A DNA stretch of 32,652 nt from Terriglobales bacterium (GTDB lineage: Bacteria > Acidobacteriota > Terriglobia > Terriglobales > Acidobacteriaceae): positions 1-32,652 of the forward strand of contig DASPRM010000069.1 of the NCBI GenBank assembly GCA_035624455.1. Reading direction: 5' to 3'. A program made the translations under genes and the position numbers. Below, piece after piece: positions 1 to 8,610 of the stretch (its first letter is position 1; each line of letters begins with the position of its first letter). The notes below the pieces were generated by a model. The model was not told where the DNA came from. It made no database searches and worked only from the letters and a program-made list of their open reading frames with translations.

Positions 1-577
1 CGGTATCGAGCTTCGCCTTCTTCTGTTTCTTCTTGGCATCGAAGACTTCTTCAAATGCCGACTTTTCAATGTCGAGAACCACGTTGCCGAACATCTAAAT
101 CAGGCGGCGATAGGAATCGGCGGCGAACCGGGGATTGTTGCTGCGCCGTGCCAGACTCTCTACGCTCTGATCATTGAGGCCCAGGTTCAGAATCGTGTCC
201 ATCATCCCGGGCATGGAGAATTTCGCGCCCGAGCGCACGCTCACCAGCAAGGGATTGTCCCCCGTTCCCAGCTTCTGGCCCTGCAGCTGTTCGAGCCGGT
301 GCAACGCCTCATTCGTCAGCCGATTCACTTCTTCCAAGGTCTTGCCCGTGCGCATGTACTCGCGGCAGGCTTCGGTTTGAATGGTGAATCCCGGAGGCAC
401 CGGCAGACCGGCATTGGTCATCTCGGCAAGCCCGGCGCCCTTGCCTCCGAGAACGTCTTTCATCTTGCCGTCACCATCGGCCTTGCCGCCGCCGAAGAAG
501 TACACATATTTAACGGTCGCTGGTTGCTGGGTTGAAGGTCTGCTGGTCGTGGTTTCGGGAATGGTTGTTGTCGCCAT
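1..577 (-). pseudogene. ppdK: Pyruvate, phosphate dikinase, N-terminal part, interrupted by an in-frame amber codon
   Basis: PPDK interconverts pyruvate, ATP and phosphate with PEP, AMP and pyrophosphate in the cytoplasm. The visible N-terminus has the family's nucleotide-binding start: YVYFFGGGKADG, then LGGKGAGLAEM near residue 44 and GLPVPPGFTI, followed by VSVRSGAKFSMPGMMDT near residue 112. Translation from the ATG at 575-577 reaches SYRRLI and then meets TAG at 95-97. The same frame then continues as MFGNVVLDIE and 21 more codons to the window edge, which is the normal PPDK continuation; the family normally has Gln between I and M. One C-to-T change (CAG to TAG) explains the break. The gene is also cut by the window edge. 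A GAGG ribosome site lies just before the ATG. It follows glyS after 66 bp. Whether this is a true nonsense mutation or a base-call error cannot be told from the sequence. Confidence 0.88.
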
Positions 578-620
578 GTAATCCTCTTCTTTATGAAACT
601 GGCTTAAACTTATTGAAACA

Positions 621-637
621 CAAGCGATTCTCGCTTG
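621..637 (-). terminator. Possible glyS terminator hairpin
   Basis: A perfect 7-bp inverted repeat, CAAGCGA and TCGCTTG, is separated by three bases and lies 7 bp beyond the glyS stop. On the minus strand it is followed by TGTTTC, only weakly U-rich, so termination may be partial. It sits between glyS and ppdK. Confidence 0.4.
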
Positions 638-643
638 GCGAAT

Positions 644-2791
644 CTACTTCTTTTCGGTCACAATCTCCGAGAAGTCAGCCATGGTGGAAAATTCGTTGAG
701 CATTGCTTGCAACAAAGCCAGCCGGTTCGCTCGCACCCTCTCGTCCTCCACCATGACCATTACTTTGTCGAAAAATTTGTCGATGACTGGCCGCAGCTGC
801 GCGATCTCCTGCAAAGCCGCTTGGTAGTTTTTTTCTTCCCCTAGTCTTCTGACCTTCTCTGCCGCTTGCGGCACTGCCGCTCCCAGAGCTTGCTCTGGCT
901 CATCGGTGAAGGCTGCCGCATCCATCGCGGGGGCAATCTTTTTTCCGGTGTCCGCGGCCTGCCGCAAAATGTTCTTCATTCTCTTGAAGGCTATCGAAAT
1001 GGACTCGAAGTCCTCCGAAGGACGAACGTGAGCCACGGCTTCTGCTCGTGCTATGGCATCTGCCACGTCGTCGGCGCCTGCCGCGAGCACGGCGTTGACT
1101 ACGTCGTAGGCATATCCGCACACCTCGCGCAGGTAGAACTCCAGACGCTCGTGGAAAAAGTCCGCCACCTCGCTGGTGTAGCCGATGGTCTTGAACTTCG
1201 GCTCAGCTTCCGAGCCCGTATAACCTTCGCGAGCATCCTTGAACAGAGCACGCAGGCTTAGGGGCAGCTTGTGTTCGGCCACTGTCTTAACGATGCCATT
1301 CGCCTGCCGCCGCAGGGCGAAGGGGTCTTTAGAGCCGCTTGGAACCAGACCAAGGGCAAACATGCCTGCAATGCTGTCGGCCTTGTCGGAAATGGACAGT
1401 ACCGCTCCCTCCAGTGTTCTCGGGACCCCATCTTCCATCGACTCCGGCCTGTACTGATCGTAGATCGCATCCGCGATGGCAAATCGCGTGGCTTCCGGAA
1501 GCGCTGGATCCAGCTGCTGCACGCGAGCATAAAGTCCGCCGACAATTCCTTGCAGCTCAGTGAACTCCTTCACCAGTTCAGTCGTCAAATCGGTCTTAGC
1601 CAGCAGCGTGGCTTTGTGAACCACTCCCGGCCGGACCTGGATTTCCGCACTCCGCAAAGCTTCCGATACCAGGCTCGCCAGCCGTTGCACCCGTCGTGTT
1701 TTGTCGTAGTAACTGCCCAGGTCTTTCTGAAAAGTAACCTTCTTCAGCAGGGGAATCCGCTCGCGCAAGGGCACCTTCTGATCGATATCCCAGAAAAAAC
1801 GCGCGTCGTTGAAGCGCGCTCGCAGCACGCGCTCGTTGCCATGCCGGATCAAGCCCTCCGGATCACGATCCGTATTCAACACAGCCAGGAAGTGCGGCGC
1901 CAGCTTGCCCTGGTCATCCTCGACCGCGAAGTATTTCTGATGGTCGCGCATCACCGTCACCAGCACCTCTTCCGGCAACGACAAGAACTGAGGATCGAAG
2001 CTGCCCAGAATGGCGGACGGAAACTCGGTCAGATTCACGACCGTGTTAAGCAGTTCCTTGTCTTCGCGCCAGCGCGCGCCGGGCAGCGCTCGGGTTGCCG
2101 CGTCCAACGCCTTGCGAACCCGCTGTTCGCGCTCTGCCGGGTTGGCGATTACACCCGCTTGCTCGAGCTTGCCCGCATATTCCGCGGGCGAGGCGAAGCT
2201 GACTTTGGAGGAGCTCAGAAAGCGGTGTCCCTGCGAACTCACACCGGCACGGATCCCCGCAAATTCCAGCGGGATCGCCTCCCCGTCCAGCATTGCCACC
2301 AGCCATCGAATCGGGCGAACAAAGCGGAGATTGGTGTCCCCGGGACGCCAATACATGTTCTTGGGCCAATAGAGACCGGCAATTTCTTTCGGCAGCAGCT
2401 CGGCCAGAACCTCGGCCGCGGGCCGGCCTTTCTTCACTACGCGGGCGGCCAGATACTCGCCCTTCGGAGTCGTTATCTTTTCCAATTGAGCAAGATCGAC
2501 CCCAACTTTCCTGGAAAAAGCCTGTGCCGCGGGAGTGGGCTCGCCATCCTTGAATGCCACCTTATAGGAAGGGCCGGGAACCTGCTCCTCGAGATCAGGC
2601 TGCGACCCCGAGATGCTCCGAGCCAAGACAGAAATTCGTCTGGGTGTCGAGAACGGTTCCAGCACCGGATCGGCTGCTAACCGCTCCCGCACGAGCACAT
2701 CCGAGACTCGTCGCTTCAGCTCCTCCCGCGCAGCGTCAATCATGCGGGCCGGGATTTCTTCGCAACCGATCTCTAACAGGAAGTCTGGCAT
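644..2791 (-). CDS. glyS: Glycine--tRNA ligase, beta subunit
   Basis: This is the beta chain of the bacterial alpha2beta2 glycyl-tRNA synthetase, which recognises tRNA-Gly for charging in the cytoplasm. The N-terminus MPDFLLEIGCEEIPARMI is the hallmark of GlyS. VRPIRWLVAML and HRFLSS follow near residues 160-190, then DHQKYF near residue 285 and ARFNDARFFWDIDQK near residue 330. The middle carries an HD-like region, and the C-terminal part is the anticodon-binding-like domain ending in MADFSEIVTEKK. From the ATG the protein is 715 residues, close to the usual 690-720. A TTG five codons upstream (2804-2806) keeps the frame open, but family starts match the ATG, so the ATG was chosen. It follows glyQ after about 70 bp on the same strand, the standard glyQS order, so the two are probably cotranscribed. 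Confidence 0.96.
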   Translation of the reverse strand: MPDFLLEIGCEEIPARMIDAAREELKRRVSDVLVRERLAADPVLEPFSTPRRISVLARSISGSQPDLEEQVPGPSYKVAFKDGEPTPAAQAFSRKVGVDLAQLEKITTPKGEYLAARVVKKGRPAAEVLAELLPKEIAGLYWPKNMYWRPGDTNLRFVRPIRWLVAMLDGEAIPLEFAGIRAGVSSQGHRFLSSSKVSFASPAEYAGKLEQAGVIANPAEREQRVRKALDAATRALPGARWREDKELLNTVVNLTEFPSAILGSFDPQFLSLPEEVLVTVMRDHQKYFAVEDDQGKLAPHFLAVLNTDRDPEGLIRHGNERVLRARFNDARFFWDIDQKVPLRERIPLLKKVTFQKDLGSYYDKTRRVQRLASLVSEALRSAEIQVRPGVVHKATLLAKTDLTTELVKEFTELQGIVGGLYARVQQLDPALPEATRFAIADAIYDQYRPESMEDGVPRTLEGAVLSISDKADSIAGMFALGLVPSGSKDPFALRRQANGIVKTVAEHKLPLSLRALFKDAREGYTGSEAEPKFKTIGYTSEVADFFHERLEFYLREVCGYAYDVVNAVLAAGADDVADAIARAEAVAHVRPSEDFESISIAFKRMKNILRQAADTGKKIAPAMDAAAFTDEPEQALGAAVPQAAEKVRRLGEEKNYQAALQEIAQLRPVIDKFFDKVMVMVEDERVRANRLALLQAMLNEFSTMADFSEIVTEKK

Positions 2792-2864
2792 CGGATAATC
2801 AAACAAAAAATTCTAGTGGAAACTCTGTCCCACCCATTGTGAGCAACGTCACAGCTGACGGGCC

Positions 2865-3839
2865 TCAATCCGCAATCTTGGCGACTTCCACGGCGGTTGG
2901 AGCTTCCGCATGCTGCTGCGCCACCCATGCCTTGGCAACTCCCACCGCCAACTGACGAATGCGTGCGATCACTCCCACGCGCTCGGTCACGGAAATGGCA
3001 CCCCGCGCGTCCAGGATGTTGAACAAGTGCGAGCATTTCAGGCAAAGATCGAAGGCCCCCAGCAACGGAAAACGCCTCCTGGCCACGCTATTGCAGCTCG
3101 CTGCCACATCGTTCCACTGGTCGAGCAAGTCCTTGCACTCGCTCTCATAGAGCTCCAGATGTCTCCACGCCCTCTCGACATCCGCCATTTCAAAGTTGTA
3201 AACCGACATTTGCAGTTCGTCCGCCAGCCGCACATCGCCATACGTGCGCTCCTCTCCCGTGCGGGGGTCGCGCGCCCAGACGATGTCGTAGATACTGTCG
3301 ACGTCCTGCAGAAAGGCCGCAATTCGCTCCAGGCCATAGGTCAGCTCGGCCGAGATCGGATCCAGGTCCATGCCGCCGCACTGCTGGAAATACGTGAATT
3401 GCGTGATCTCCAGGCCGTCCAGCATTACTTGCCAGCCAATGCCCCACGCGCCCAAGGTCGGCGATTCCCAGTTGTCTTCTTCAAACTTGATGTCGTGCTT
3501 GCGCAGGTCGATGCCGATCGCACGCAACGATTCAAGAAAGACGTCCTGAACATCTTCCGGCGGGGGCTTGAGAATCACCTGCAGTTGAGTGTGCTTGTAA
3601 AGCCGGTTGGGGTTTTCGCCGTAGCGCCCGTCTGCTGGACGCCGGGAGGGCTGAATGTACGCCACGTTGTACGCCTGCGGACCAAGTACCCGCAGGAAGG
3701 TTTCCGGCGCCATCGTACCCGCGCCCACCTCCAGGTCATAGGGCTGCTGCAGCACGCATCCTCGCTCCGCCCAGAAACCCTGCAGCCGGAGAATCAGCTC
3801 TTGGTATGTGGGTGCCGTGTTGGCGGTCGTCTGTGACAT
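2865..3839 (-). CDS. glyQ: Glycine--tRNA ligase, alpha subunit
   Basis: GlyQ is the catalytic alpha chain of tetrameric glycyl-tRNA synthetase; it activates glycine with ATP. Family signatures are clear: [22 protein letters not shown] near residue 22, [34 protein letters not shown] at 52-86, [18 protein letters not shown]-type sequence around 120-137, and the glycine-pocket stretch FTYFQQCGG near residue 147. At 324 residues it is slightly longer than the usual 290-310, mainly at the C-terminus, which ends in an Ala-rich tail. The ATG at 3837-3839 is preceded by no strong Shine-Dalgarno sequence. It is followed by glyS on the same strand. No T-box-like leader was found in the 158-bp gap upstream, which holds a dispersed hairpin repeat. 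Confidence 0.96.
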   Translation of the reverse strand: MSQTTANTAPTYQELILRLQGFWAERGCVLQQPYDLEVGAGTMAPETFLRVLGPQAYNVAYIQPSRRPADGRYGENPNRLYKHTQLQVILKPPPEDVQDVFLESLRAIGIDLRKHDIKFEEDNWESPTLGAWGIGWQVMLDGLEITQFTYFQQCGGMDLDPISAELTYGLERIAAFLQDVDSIYDIVWARDPRTGEERTYGDVRLADELQMSVYNFEMADVERAWRHLELYESECKDLLDQWNDVAASCNSVARRRFPLLGAFDLCLKCSHLFNILDARGAISVTERVGVIARIRQLAVGVAKAWVAQQHAEAPTAVEVAKIAD

Positions 3840-3913
3840 TCAGGTATGTGTTGGCTTATCGGTCTTCGTTTGCTCGAAAATTCTGCCGCGCGTTCACGGT
3901 TTTGCTTTGAAAG

Positions 3914-3933
3914 GGCGTGGCTTCAGCCGCGCC
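3914..3933. repeat. GGCGTGGC-ttca-GCCGCGCC palindromic repeat unit
   Basis: In the gap between recO and glyQ the sequence reads GGCGTGGC, a TTCA loop, then GCCGCGCC, an 8-bp stem with one G-T pair. Flanks are TTTGAAAG on the left and GTAGATC on the right. The compact form resembles intergenic palindromic repeats I associate with acidobacterial genomes; only one copy of this type is present in the window. Confidence 0.5.
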
Positions 3934-3997
3934 GTAGATCTCGCTCCCCTATTGTCATCACGAGCGGCCGGAGGCCGCGAGGGCTCTTACTGCGCGC

Positions 3998-4738
3998 TCA
4001 CTCCACCTTTTCCAACATGGCGGCAGCCAGTAATCTTTTGTCGATGAGCCGCTCCAGAATCTGCACCAGGTATTTCCGCAGATCGCGTCCACGCTGTTTG
4101 GGCCACGCTACTCCCGCCATCGAATCCACTGACGATCGAAACATCTCTGCCGCGAGCATCCGCGATTCTGCCGACAACTCTGACGACGCCAGCCTTTTGT
4201 CTTGGCTGCACATGAGCCCATCAGCCAGAGCATGAAAATAGGCGCGACTTCCATTCAGGGTTCTTCCACAAACCGTGCAGGCACTCAGGTCAGGCAGGTA
4301 GCCCATCAGCCGGACCAGCCACAGGTCAAAGTACGTTAGTGGCATCCAGATCGCCCCCGCGCGCAGATTGCTCAAGACCGAAACCGTCAGCCGGAATGCC
4401 GCATCGTTGGGCTCGCGGTCAGGCAGCAACTCATCTAGAACCTCCGCCACATGCCCCAGCGCAGCCGCTCGCGGATAATCCACTCGCGTCGCCAACGGTG
4501 AATCCAGCACATCGCACGAATCGATGCGCGCCAGCTCCTGCCGCTCACGATCCTCGTAGTAAACGCGAACACAGGTGAGCGGCTCTAATGCGCCTCCGAA
4601 TCTCCGCTTCGACCGCTTCGCCGCTTTCGCCACCCCTCGAACCTTGCCTTCTGCACGGGTGAAGAACGTGACCAGCAAGTCCGCCTCATGCAGCGGATAT
4701 GTGCGTAAGACCACCGCCTCCGACTGCTTCAAGGACAT
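3998..4738 (-). CDS. recO: DNA repair protein RecO
   Basis: RecO helps load RecA on SSB-coated DNA in the RecFOR recombination pathway. The N-terminal OB-fold is recognisable from QSEAVVLRTYPLHEADLLVTFFTRAEGKVRGVAKAAKRSKRRFGGALEPLT (residues 5-54). The C-terminal helical part includes PLTYFDLWLVRLMGYLPDLSACTVCGRTL. A CxxC pair (CTVC) and a third Cys in LMCSQDK suggest a reduced zinc site, since typical RecO proteins have four Cys or fewer, depending on lineage. Length (246 residues) is typical. The gene stands between the ferredoxin (with its own terminator) and glyQ on the same strand, so it probably has its own promoter. The upstream sequence GGGTAAGAG before the ATG may serve as ribosome site. 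Confidence 0.94.
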   Translation of the reverse strand: MSLKQSEAVVLRTYPLHEADLLVTFFTRAEGKVRGVAKAAKRSKRRFGGALEPLTCVRVYYEDRERQELARIDSCDVLDSPLATRVDYPRAAALGHVAEVLDELLPDREPNDAAFRLTVSVLSNLRAGAIWMPLTYFDLWLVRLMGYLPDLSACTVCGRTLNGSRAYFHALADGLMCSQDKRLASSELSAESRMLAAEMFRSSVDSMAGVAWPKQRGRDLRKYLVQILERLIDKRLLAAAMLEKVE

Positions 4739-4897
4739 CTCTTACCCGTTGTTATTCGGGAATTCAGCGACTCAATGGCACGGACCGGAGAAATCCTGGC
4801 GCTGTTCCAGCCGGCAGAGCACCGAGCGGCCCACCGCCGATTCTAAATGAGCATGCCCGACATGGAAAGCAACGGCGGCAACTGCTCAGAAATGAGA

Positions 4898-4927
4898 ACA
4901 GGCGCGCATCCGGGGATTCGCGCCTGT
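4898..4927 (-). terminator. Strong hairpin terminator downstream of the ferredoxin gene
   Basis: ACAGGCGCG and CGCGCCTGT form a perfect 9-bp stem (4898-4906 and 4919-4927). Inside it ATCC and GGAT pair around a two-base loop, giving an almost continuous hairpin. It lies 23 bp beyond the ferredoxin stop. On the minus strand it is followed by TTCTCATTTCT, moderately U-rich. Confidence 0.65.
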
Positions 4928-4950
4928 GTTGATCCCGCTTAGGTTAGCCG

Positions 4951-5211
4951 CTATCTTCCGTAGTACTCCGCGTTCTTGGCGGTAAAGGCTTTCCACTTAT
5001 CCGGCAGATCGTCCAGCGCGAAGATAGCGGAAACCGGGCAGACCGGAACGCATGCCCCGCAGTCGATACATTCCACTGGATCGATGTACAGCATCTCACT
5101 CGTCGCGTAGGCTGGCTCATCCTTCTTGGGATGGATGCAGTCCACGGGGCAGGCATCGACGCAAGCCGTGTCCTTCGTCCCAATGCACGGTTCTGCAATA
5201 ACGTATGCCAT
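4951..5211 (-). CDS. fdxA: Seven- or eight-iron ferredoxin (FdxA type)
   Basis: A small cytoplasmic electron carrier of 86 residues. The cluster ligands are visible: C9-x7-C17-x3-C21-P-x2-C25 in the first half and C-x2-C-x2-C-x3-C-P (VECIDCGACVPVCP) at about 49-60. The wide x7 spacing in the first motif is typical of bacterial 7Fe ferredoxins with one 3Fe-4S and one 4Fe-4S cluster, though two 4Fe-4S clusters remain possible. The C-terminal tail (DLPDKWKAFTAKNAEYYGR) matches the usual short extension. An AGGGAGAG ribosome site lies about 10 bases before the ATG. It sits downstream of the aconitase-like gene, separated by a hairpin, and has its own strong terminator. The electron partner is unknown. 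Confidence 0.93.
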   Translation of the reverse strand: MAYVIAEPCIGTKDTACVDACPVDCIHPKKDEPAYATSEMLYIDPVECIDCGACVPVCPVSAIFALDDLPDKWKAFTAKNAEYYGR

Positions 5212-5343
5212 AACGATTTGCTCTCCCTGTTCTTCTCTTCTCTAAGATTGCGCTGGCCTACCCCTTCTGGCCAACCGCGTATTCTAGCAAACGAGGCCGG
5301 TAAGCAACGCTCCAAACTCCGTCTCGAATGTGGCGCCGACAGC

Positions 5344-5368
5344 AAGTCCGACTCCACGGGTCGGACTT
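5344..5368 (-). terminator. Hairpin just past the aconitase-family stop
   Basis: AAGTCCGAC and GTCGGACTT form a perfect 9-bp stem around a 7-base loop, only two bases after the stop codon of the hydro-lyase on the minus strand. No U-run follows (TTGCTG), so it could be a terminator, an mRNA 3'-end stabiliser, or both. Confidence 0.5.
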
Positions 5369-5370
5369 CT

Positions 5371-7407
5371 CTACACCGAAACCGTCTCCCGCTGTTCCGC
5401 TGGTTGATACTCCACAATGTGCCCCGCCACTGCGCTTGCAGCCACCGTTAGCGGGCTCGCCAGATACATCTGGCCCGGTCCGCTGCGACCTGGGAAGTTC
5501 CGGTTCTGCGCGCTGATGACTACCTGATCCGGGCGCGTGGACACACCCGGACCAGCATTGATGCAGGCCCCACAACTCGGCTCAATGACCTGCGCCCCGG
5601 CTTTGCGAAAGATCTCCAGATAGCCTTTGCGCAGACAATATTCGCGCGTCTCCTGCGAACCAAACTGGATGTAGAACCTGACCGAGTCAGCCACTCGTCT
5701 GCCCTGTCGCAACGCATCCGCGAGGACTTCGGCGTACATATCCATGTCTTCGTTCTTGCCCGCCGTGCATGTGCCGCCATAAGCGATCTCCACCGCGATA
5801 GGCTTGCTCCCCAACTCCGGGATGAACACTCCATTGCCGGGATCCCCGGGCGTCGCCACCATGGGATAAATTTCGTCGGCGTTCAACTCGATTACCTGAG
5901 CATACTGCGCTCCGGGATCACTGCTGAGACCGCGGATCATCTCCGTTGCTTGTGGCCGATCCATCCCTCGGCGTTCCATCAGAAATTCCACGACTTTCTC
6001 ATCGGGGGCAACGATGCCGGTAAACCCGCCAATCTCCGCCGCCATATTGGTCATGGTGGCGCGCTCATCGACGCTGAGATCCTCGATCGCCTCGCCGGCG
6101 TATTCGATTACCTTGGCTAAAGCCTTGCCGCTGCGCACGTAGTCGAGCGAAAGGATCTTCAGGATGAAGTCCTTGGCGGTCACATTAGGCCGCCTCTTGC
6201 CCCGAATATTGACCTTCACCGATTCGGGAATCTTTACCCGAATATCCTTCGTAAACCAGGAATTGAAAACGTCAGTGGTGCCGATGCCGAATGCCACGCA
6301 GCCGATCGCCCCCACGTGCGGCGTGTGCGAATCCGACCCTACATTGACCTGTCCCGGCAGCGCGTAGGTCTCCAGCATCACCGAGTGGCAGATTCCCTCC
6401 GCGCCCTTCCGGTCCTTCAATTCGCCGTGCAACTTGATCCCTTGCGCCTTGGCAAAATCCTGTTGCTTGAACTTCAGCTGGGTAGCCAGATCGAGCAGTC
6501 CCATCTTGCGCTTCTCTTCGGACAGGACCTCATCCAGAAAGGTCAGGTGATCGCGGAAAAAGCGGATGCTTGAAGCATCGTTAACGGGTACGTCCTTGCC
6601 CACCAGTTGCTCGTAGAAAATCGAGGCCATGGGCGTGACGTACTCATGGCTGAAGCGCAGATCAACCTGCGTGAAGCCGGTATCCCCCGGTTTTACCGCG
6701 GGTACTCCCACTCCTCCATCCGGCCTGATCATGTGCCTGGCGAAGATCTTCTCCGCTAGTGACATAGGGCGGGGCTTCGTATCGATCGCTGGCAGCGAAA
6801 CCTTCTTCTGCATGCGCGCTACATTGAAAGCGAATAGCCCGCCGTACTCGATGACCTCGCGCGTGATGGGATCCTCGCCCTGGGTGAACTCCGAAATCGG
6901 AATGGGAGCGCCGCTGCGTATCTTGTCGATCAACCCAAAATCGGTTGAGGTGAGCACGCCCAGGTTCTGGCAATTCTGCTTGTAGATGCGCTCAATATTC
7001 TCGGCGATCACCACCTGTATGCCTGCCGCCCGCTCTGCATAAGGCGACTGTTCGCGGCTCGATCCCTTGCCGCGACGCTTGCCGCTCACCGACGCCACAA
7101 AGCCGCCGCGCTTTACGTCACCACGCCTGATCGGCAGCTCATTTCCGCATTTCAGGCCGGTATAAGGAAACTCCCCCAGCGTCTCGTCGAAGAAGAAGCA
7201 GATGTGAGCCGGCGTAATCTCGTCAGTCGAAATGTCATCCCGCAGCTTCGGATTGTTCTTGGGATCTCTCGTATCCCAGGGCAGGTCCCAGCCCTCGAGT
7301 TGCCTGCGGATCAATTCCGGATCTTCGGTCAGAAAAAGGATGCGCCCACTCAAATGGACGAATGCTGGACGTTTGGCAATCTCGCGTTGGAGTAGAGAGT
7401 TGTTCAC
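5371..7407 (-). CDS. Aconitase-family hydro-lyase with swivel domain first (permuted order)
   Basis: A 4Fe-4S hydro-lyase that most likely interconverts citrate and isocitrate in the TCA cycle. The order of domains is unusual. The swivel (LeuD-like) domain comes first, with DDISTDEITPAHIC near residue 57 and GKGSSREQSPYAERAAGIQVVIAENIERIYKQNCQNLG near 113-150. The LeuC-like catalytic domain follows, with GSDSHTPHVGAIGCVAFGIGTTDV near 357. Iron-sulphur ligands are C547 (GGTCTAGKNEDM) and C612/C615 (EPSCGACINAGPG). The substrate-binding stretch NRNFPGRSGPG is at about 635-645. This is the AcnB order but without the AcnB N-terminal HEAT-like domain, which explains the 678-residue length. Start is GTG at 7405-7407 with an AGGAT site upstream. 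A 2-methylisocitrate or isopropylmalate dehydratase role is an alternative, so no gene symbol is given. Confidence 0.88.
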   Translation of the reverse strand: MNNSLLQREIAKRPAFVHLSGRILFLTEDPELIRRQLEGWDLPWDTRDPKNNPKLRDDISTDEITPAHICFFFDETLGEFPYTGLKCGNELPIRRGDVKRGGFVASVSGKRRGKGSSREQSPYAERAAGIQVVIAENIERIYKQNCQNLGVLTSTDFGLIDKIRSGAPIPISEFTQGEDPITREVIEYGGLFAFNVARMQKKVSLPAIDTKPRPMSLAEKIFARHMIRPDGGVGVPAVKPGDTGFTQVDLRFSHEYVTPMASIFYEQLVGKDVPVNDASSIRFFRDHLTFLDEVLSEEKRKMGLLDLATQLKFKQQDFAKAQGIKLHGELKDRKGAEGICHSVMLETYALPGQVNVGSDSHTPHVGAIGCVAFGIGTTDVFNSWFTKDIRVKIPESVKVNIRGKRRPNVTAKDFILKILSLDYVRSGKALAKVIEYAGEAIEDLSVDERATMTNMAAEIGGFTGIVAPDEKVVEFLMERRGMDRPQATEMIRGLSSDPGAQYAQVIELNADEIYPMVATPGDPGNGVFIPELGSKPIAVEIAYGGTCTAGKNEDMDMYAEVLADALRQGRRVADSVRFYIQFGSQETREYCLRKGYLEIFRKAGAQVIEPSCGACINAGPGVSTRPDQVVISAQNRNFPGRSGPGQMYLASPLTVAASAVAGHIVEYQPAEQRETVSV

Positions 7408-7567
7408 TTAACGATCCTGGCTGCAGTGTTCAGGCAAAATAGGACCCGGTGGGTTCTGCTCACCCCGGCATGACCTGACACTATTTTACTGCGATGGGAC
7501 CCGGGAAAGTGTGTTTGGAAGCCCTTGCAGGCCGGAGCGGGATGGGCCGCAGCGTGCGGCGAAACAA

Positions 7568-7602
7568 GGATGCCCCACTCTAGCCGTTCTCTGGCTGGGC
7601 TG
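7568..7602. repeat. GTGCCCCA hairpin repeat, copy 1 (degenerate)
   Basis: The gap upstream of the aconitase-family gene holds GGATGCCCCACTCTAGCC, a short spacer, then GGCTGGGCT. It shares the core TGCCCCACTCTAGCCG with copy 2 at 15836. AGCC and GGCT can pair, but the outer arm is degenerate. Nothing else that can be supported was seen in this 291-bp gap. Confidence 0.5.
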
Positions 7603-7698
7603 CGGCAGTTCATCTCTTTTCGAAAGCTGAATCTCAACATCCCCGGACACGCATGATGAGTCCACTCGCTCTGCTCAGCCGGAATCACAGCCCGCCGG

Positions 7699-8538
7699 TT
7701 ATTGCCGGGTCCGTGCGTACTCCGTGGGACTGGGCAGATCCTCTAGTCCTCGCCCGGCGAAGATGTCGCGGAAAAGCTCGATGAATTCCTGCTGCAGGAG
7801 CCCATTGGTCGCCAGCGTTTCTTTGCTGTCCAACCGCCAGGGAGTGCCATCGAAACGCGTGATCACTCCACCGGCTTCTCGCACCAGCAACTCACCCGCA
7901 GCCGTATCCCAGGGATTCAGGTTGAATTCCCAGAACGCGTCCAGCCGCCCTGCAGCGACTGAGGCGAGGTCCAGCGCCGCCGAACCCGCCCGGCGCACGC
8001 CGTGGGTGCGCAGTGTAATGATGTGATAGAAGTAAATATTGGGATTCTTGTGGCGTTTGTGACTGGGAAATCCTGTGCCCGACAGCGCCTCTGCCATGTT
8101 ATCCACGCGCGAGACATGCATAGGTTTCCCGTTCAGCCTGGCTCCACTTCCCTTCTCTGCCGCGAACAGCTCATCCCGAGTGGGGTCATATAAAACGCCC
8201 GCGATTCTCTCGCCCTTATGATCGAGAGCCAGTGACACGCAGAACACGGGAAAACCGTGCGCGAAATTCGTAGTGCCGTCCAGGGGATCGATGTACCAGC
8301 AATAGTCGCTGTTGCGATGGGTGCGCGTTCCCTCTTCACCGTAGAGATCATGATCCGGCCAGCGCGATTCCAGCTGAAGGGTGATCAGCTTTTCCGAAGC
8401 GCGATCGGCTTCGGTTACCAGATCCACGTCGCCCTTGTACTCAAACCCGATGCGCTTGCGGAATCGCTCCATCAGCAGCGCTCCCGCCTCGCGGGCGATC
8501 TCTTCCATGACGAGTAAAAATTCGCGTTCTTGGCTCAT
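7699..8538 (-). CDS. suhB: Inositol monophosphatase family protein (SuhB type)
   Basis: A Mg-dependent sugar-phosphate phosphatase of the IMPase/FIG fold, 279 residues. Metal-site motifs are all present: E68-E69 in LYGEEGT, D84-P-L-D87-G-T-T-N-F in WYIDPLDGTTNF, and D211 in NPWDTAAGELLVREAGG. The N-terminal VTEADRASEKLI and the AGVLYDPTRDELFAAEKGSGARLNG stretch are typical. Substrate could be myo-inositol-1-phosphate, fructose-1,6-bisphosphate or another phosphoester; sequence alone does not decide. SuhB also affects RNA processing in enterobacteria, but nothing here shows that role. The gene lies downstream of an Hfq-like gene across a 200-bp gap containing a repeat, all on the minus strand. 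Confidence 0.93.
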   Translation of the reverse strand: MSQEREFLLVMEEIAREAGALLMERFRKRIGFEYKGDVDLVTEADRASEKLITLQLESRWPDHDLYGEEGTRTHRNSDYCWYIDPLDGTTNFAHGFPVFCVSLALDHKGERIAGVLYDPTRDELFAAEKGSGARLNGKPMHVSRVDNMAEALSGTGFPSHKRHKNPNIYFYHIITLRTHGVRRAGSAALDLASVAAGRLDAFWEFNLNPWDTAAGELLVREAGGVITRFDGTPWRLDSKETLATNGLLQQEFIELFRDIFAGRGLEDLPSPTEYARTRQ

Positions 8539-8610
8539 TTAGCTCTCAATGGTTTCGGACGAAACCTGTCTCAATCCCTGATGTCGCACCTGTCCAGCAC
8601 GATTCAATCC

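Noticed and set aside
1271-2680. Long plus-strand open frame (469 codons) inside glyS
   Set aside because: Antisense to a full-length, well-conserved GlyS; composition is that of a reverse-strand shadow in high-GC DNA and no family was recognised.
2910-3836. Plus-strand open frame (308 codons) across glyQ
   Set aside because: Exactly mirrors the conserved GlyQ gene on the other strand, no ribosome site or recognisable domain.
3840-3997. T-box leader for glyQS
   Set aside because: No T-box signature (AGGGTGGNACCGCG-like) was found; the gap holds a short palindromic repeat instead.
7404-7688. Minus-strand open frame in the gap upstream of the aconitase-family gene
   Set aside because: Overlaps a dispersed repeat, contains no recognisable domain and has no ribosome site.
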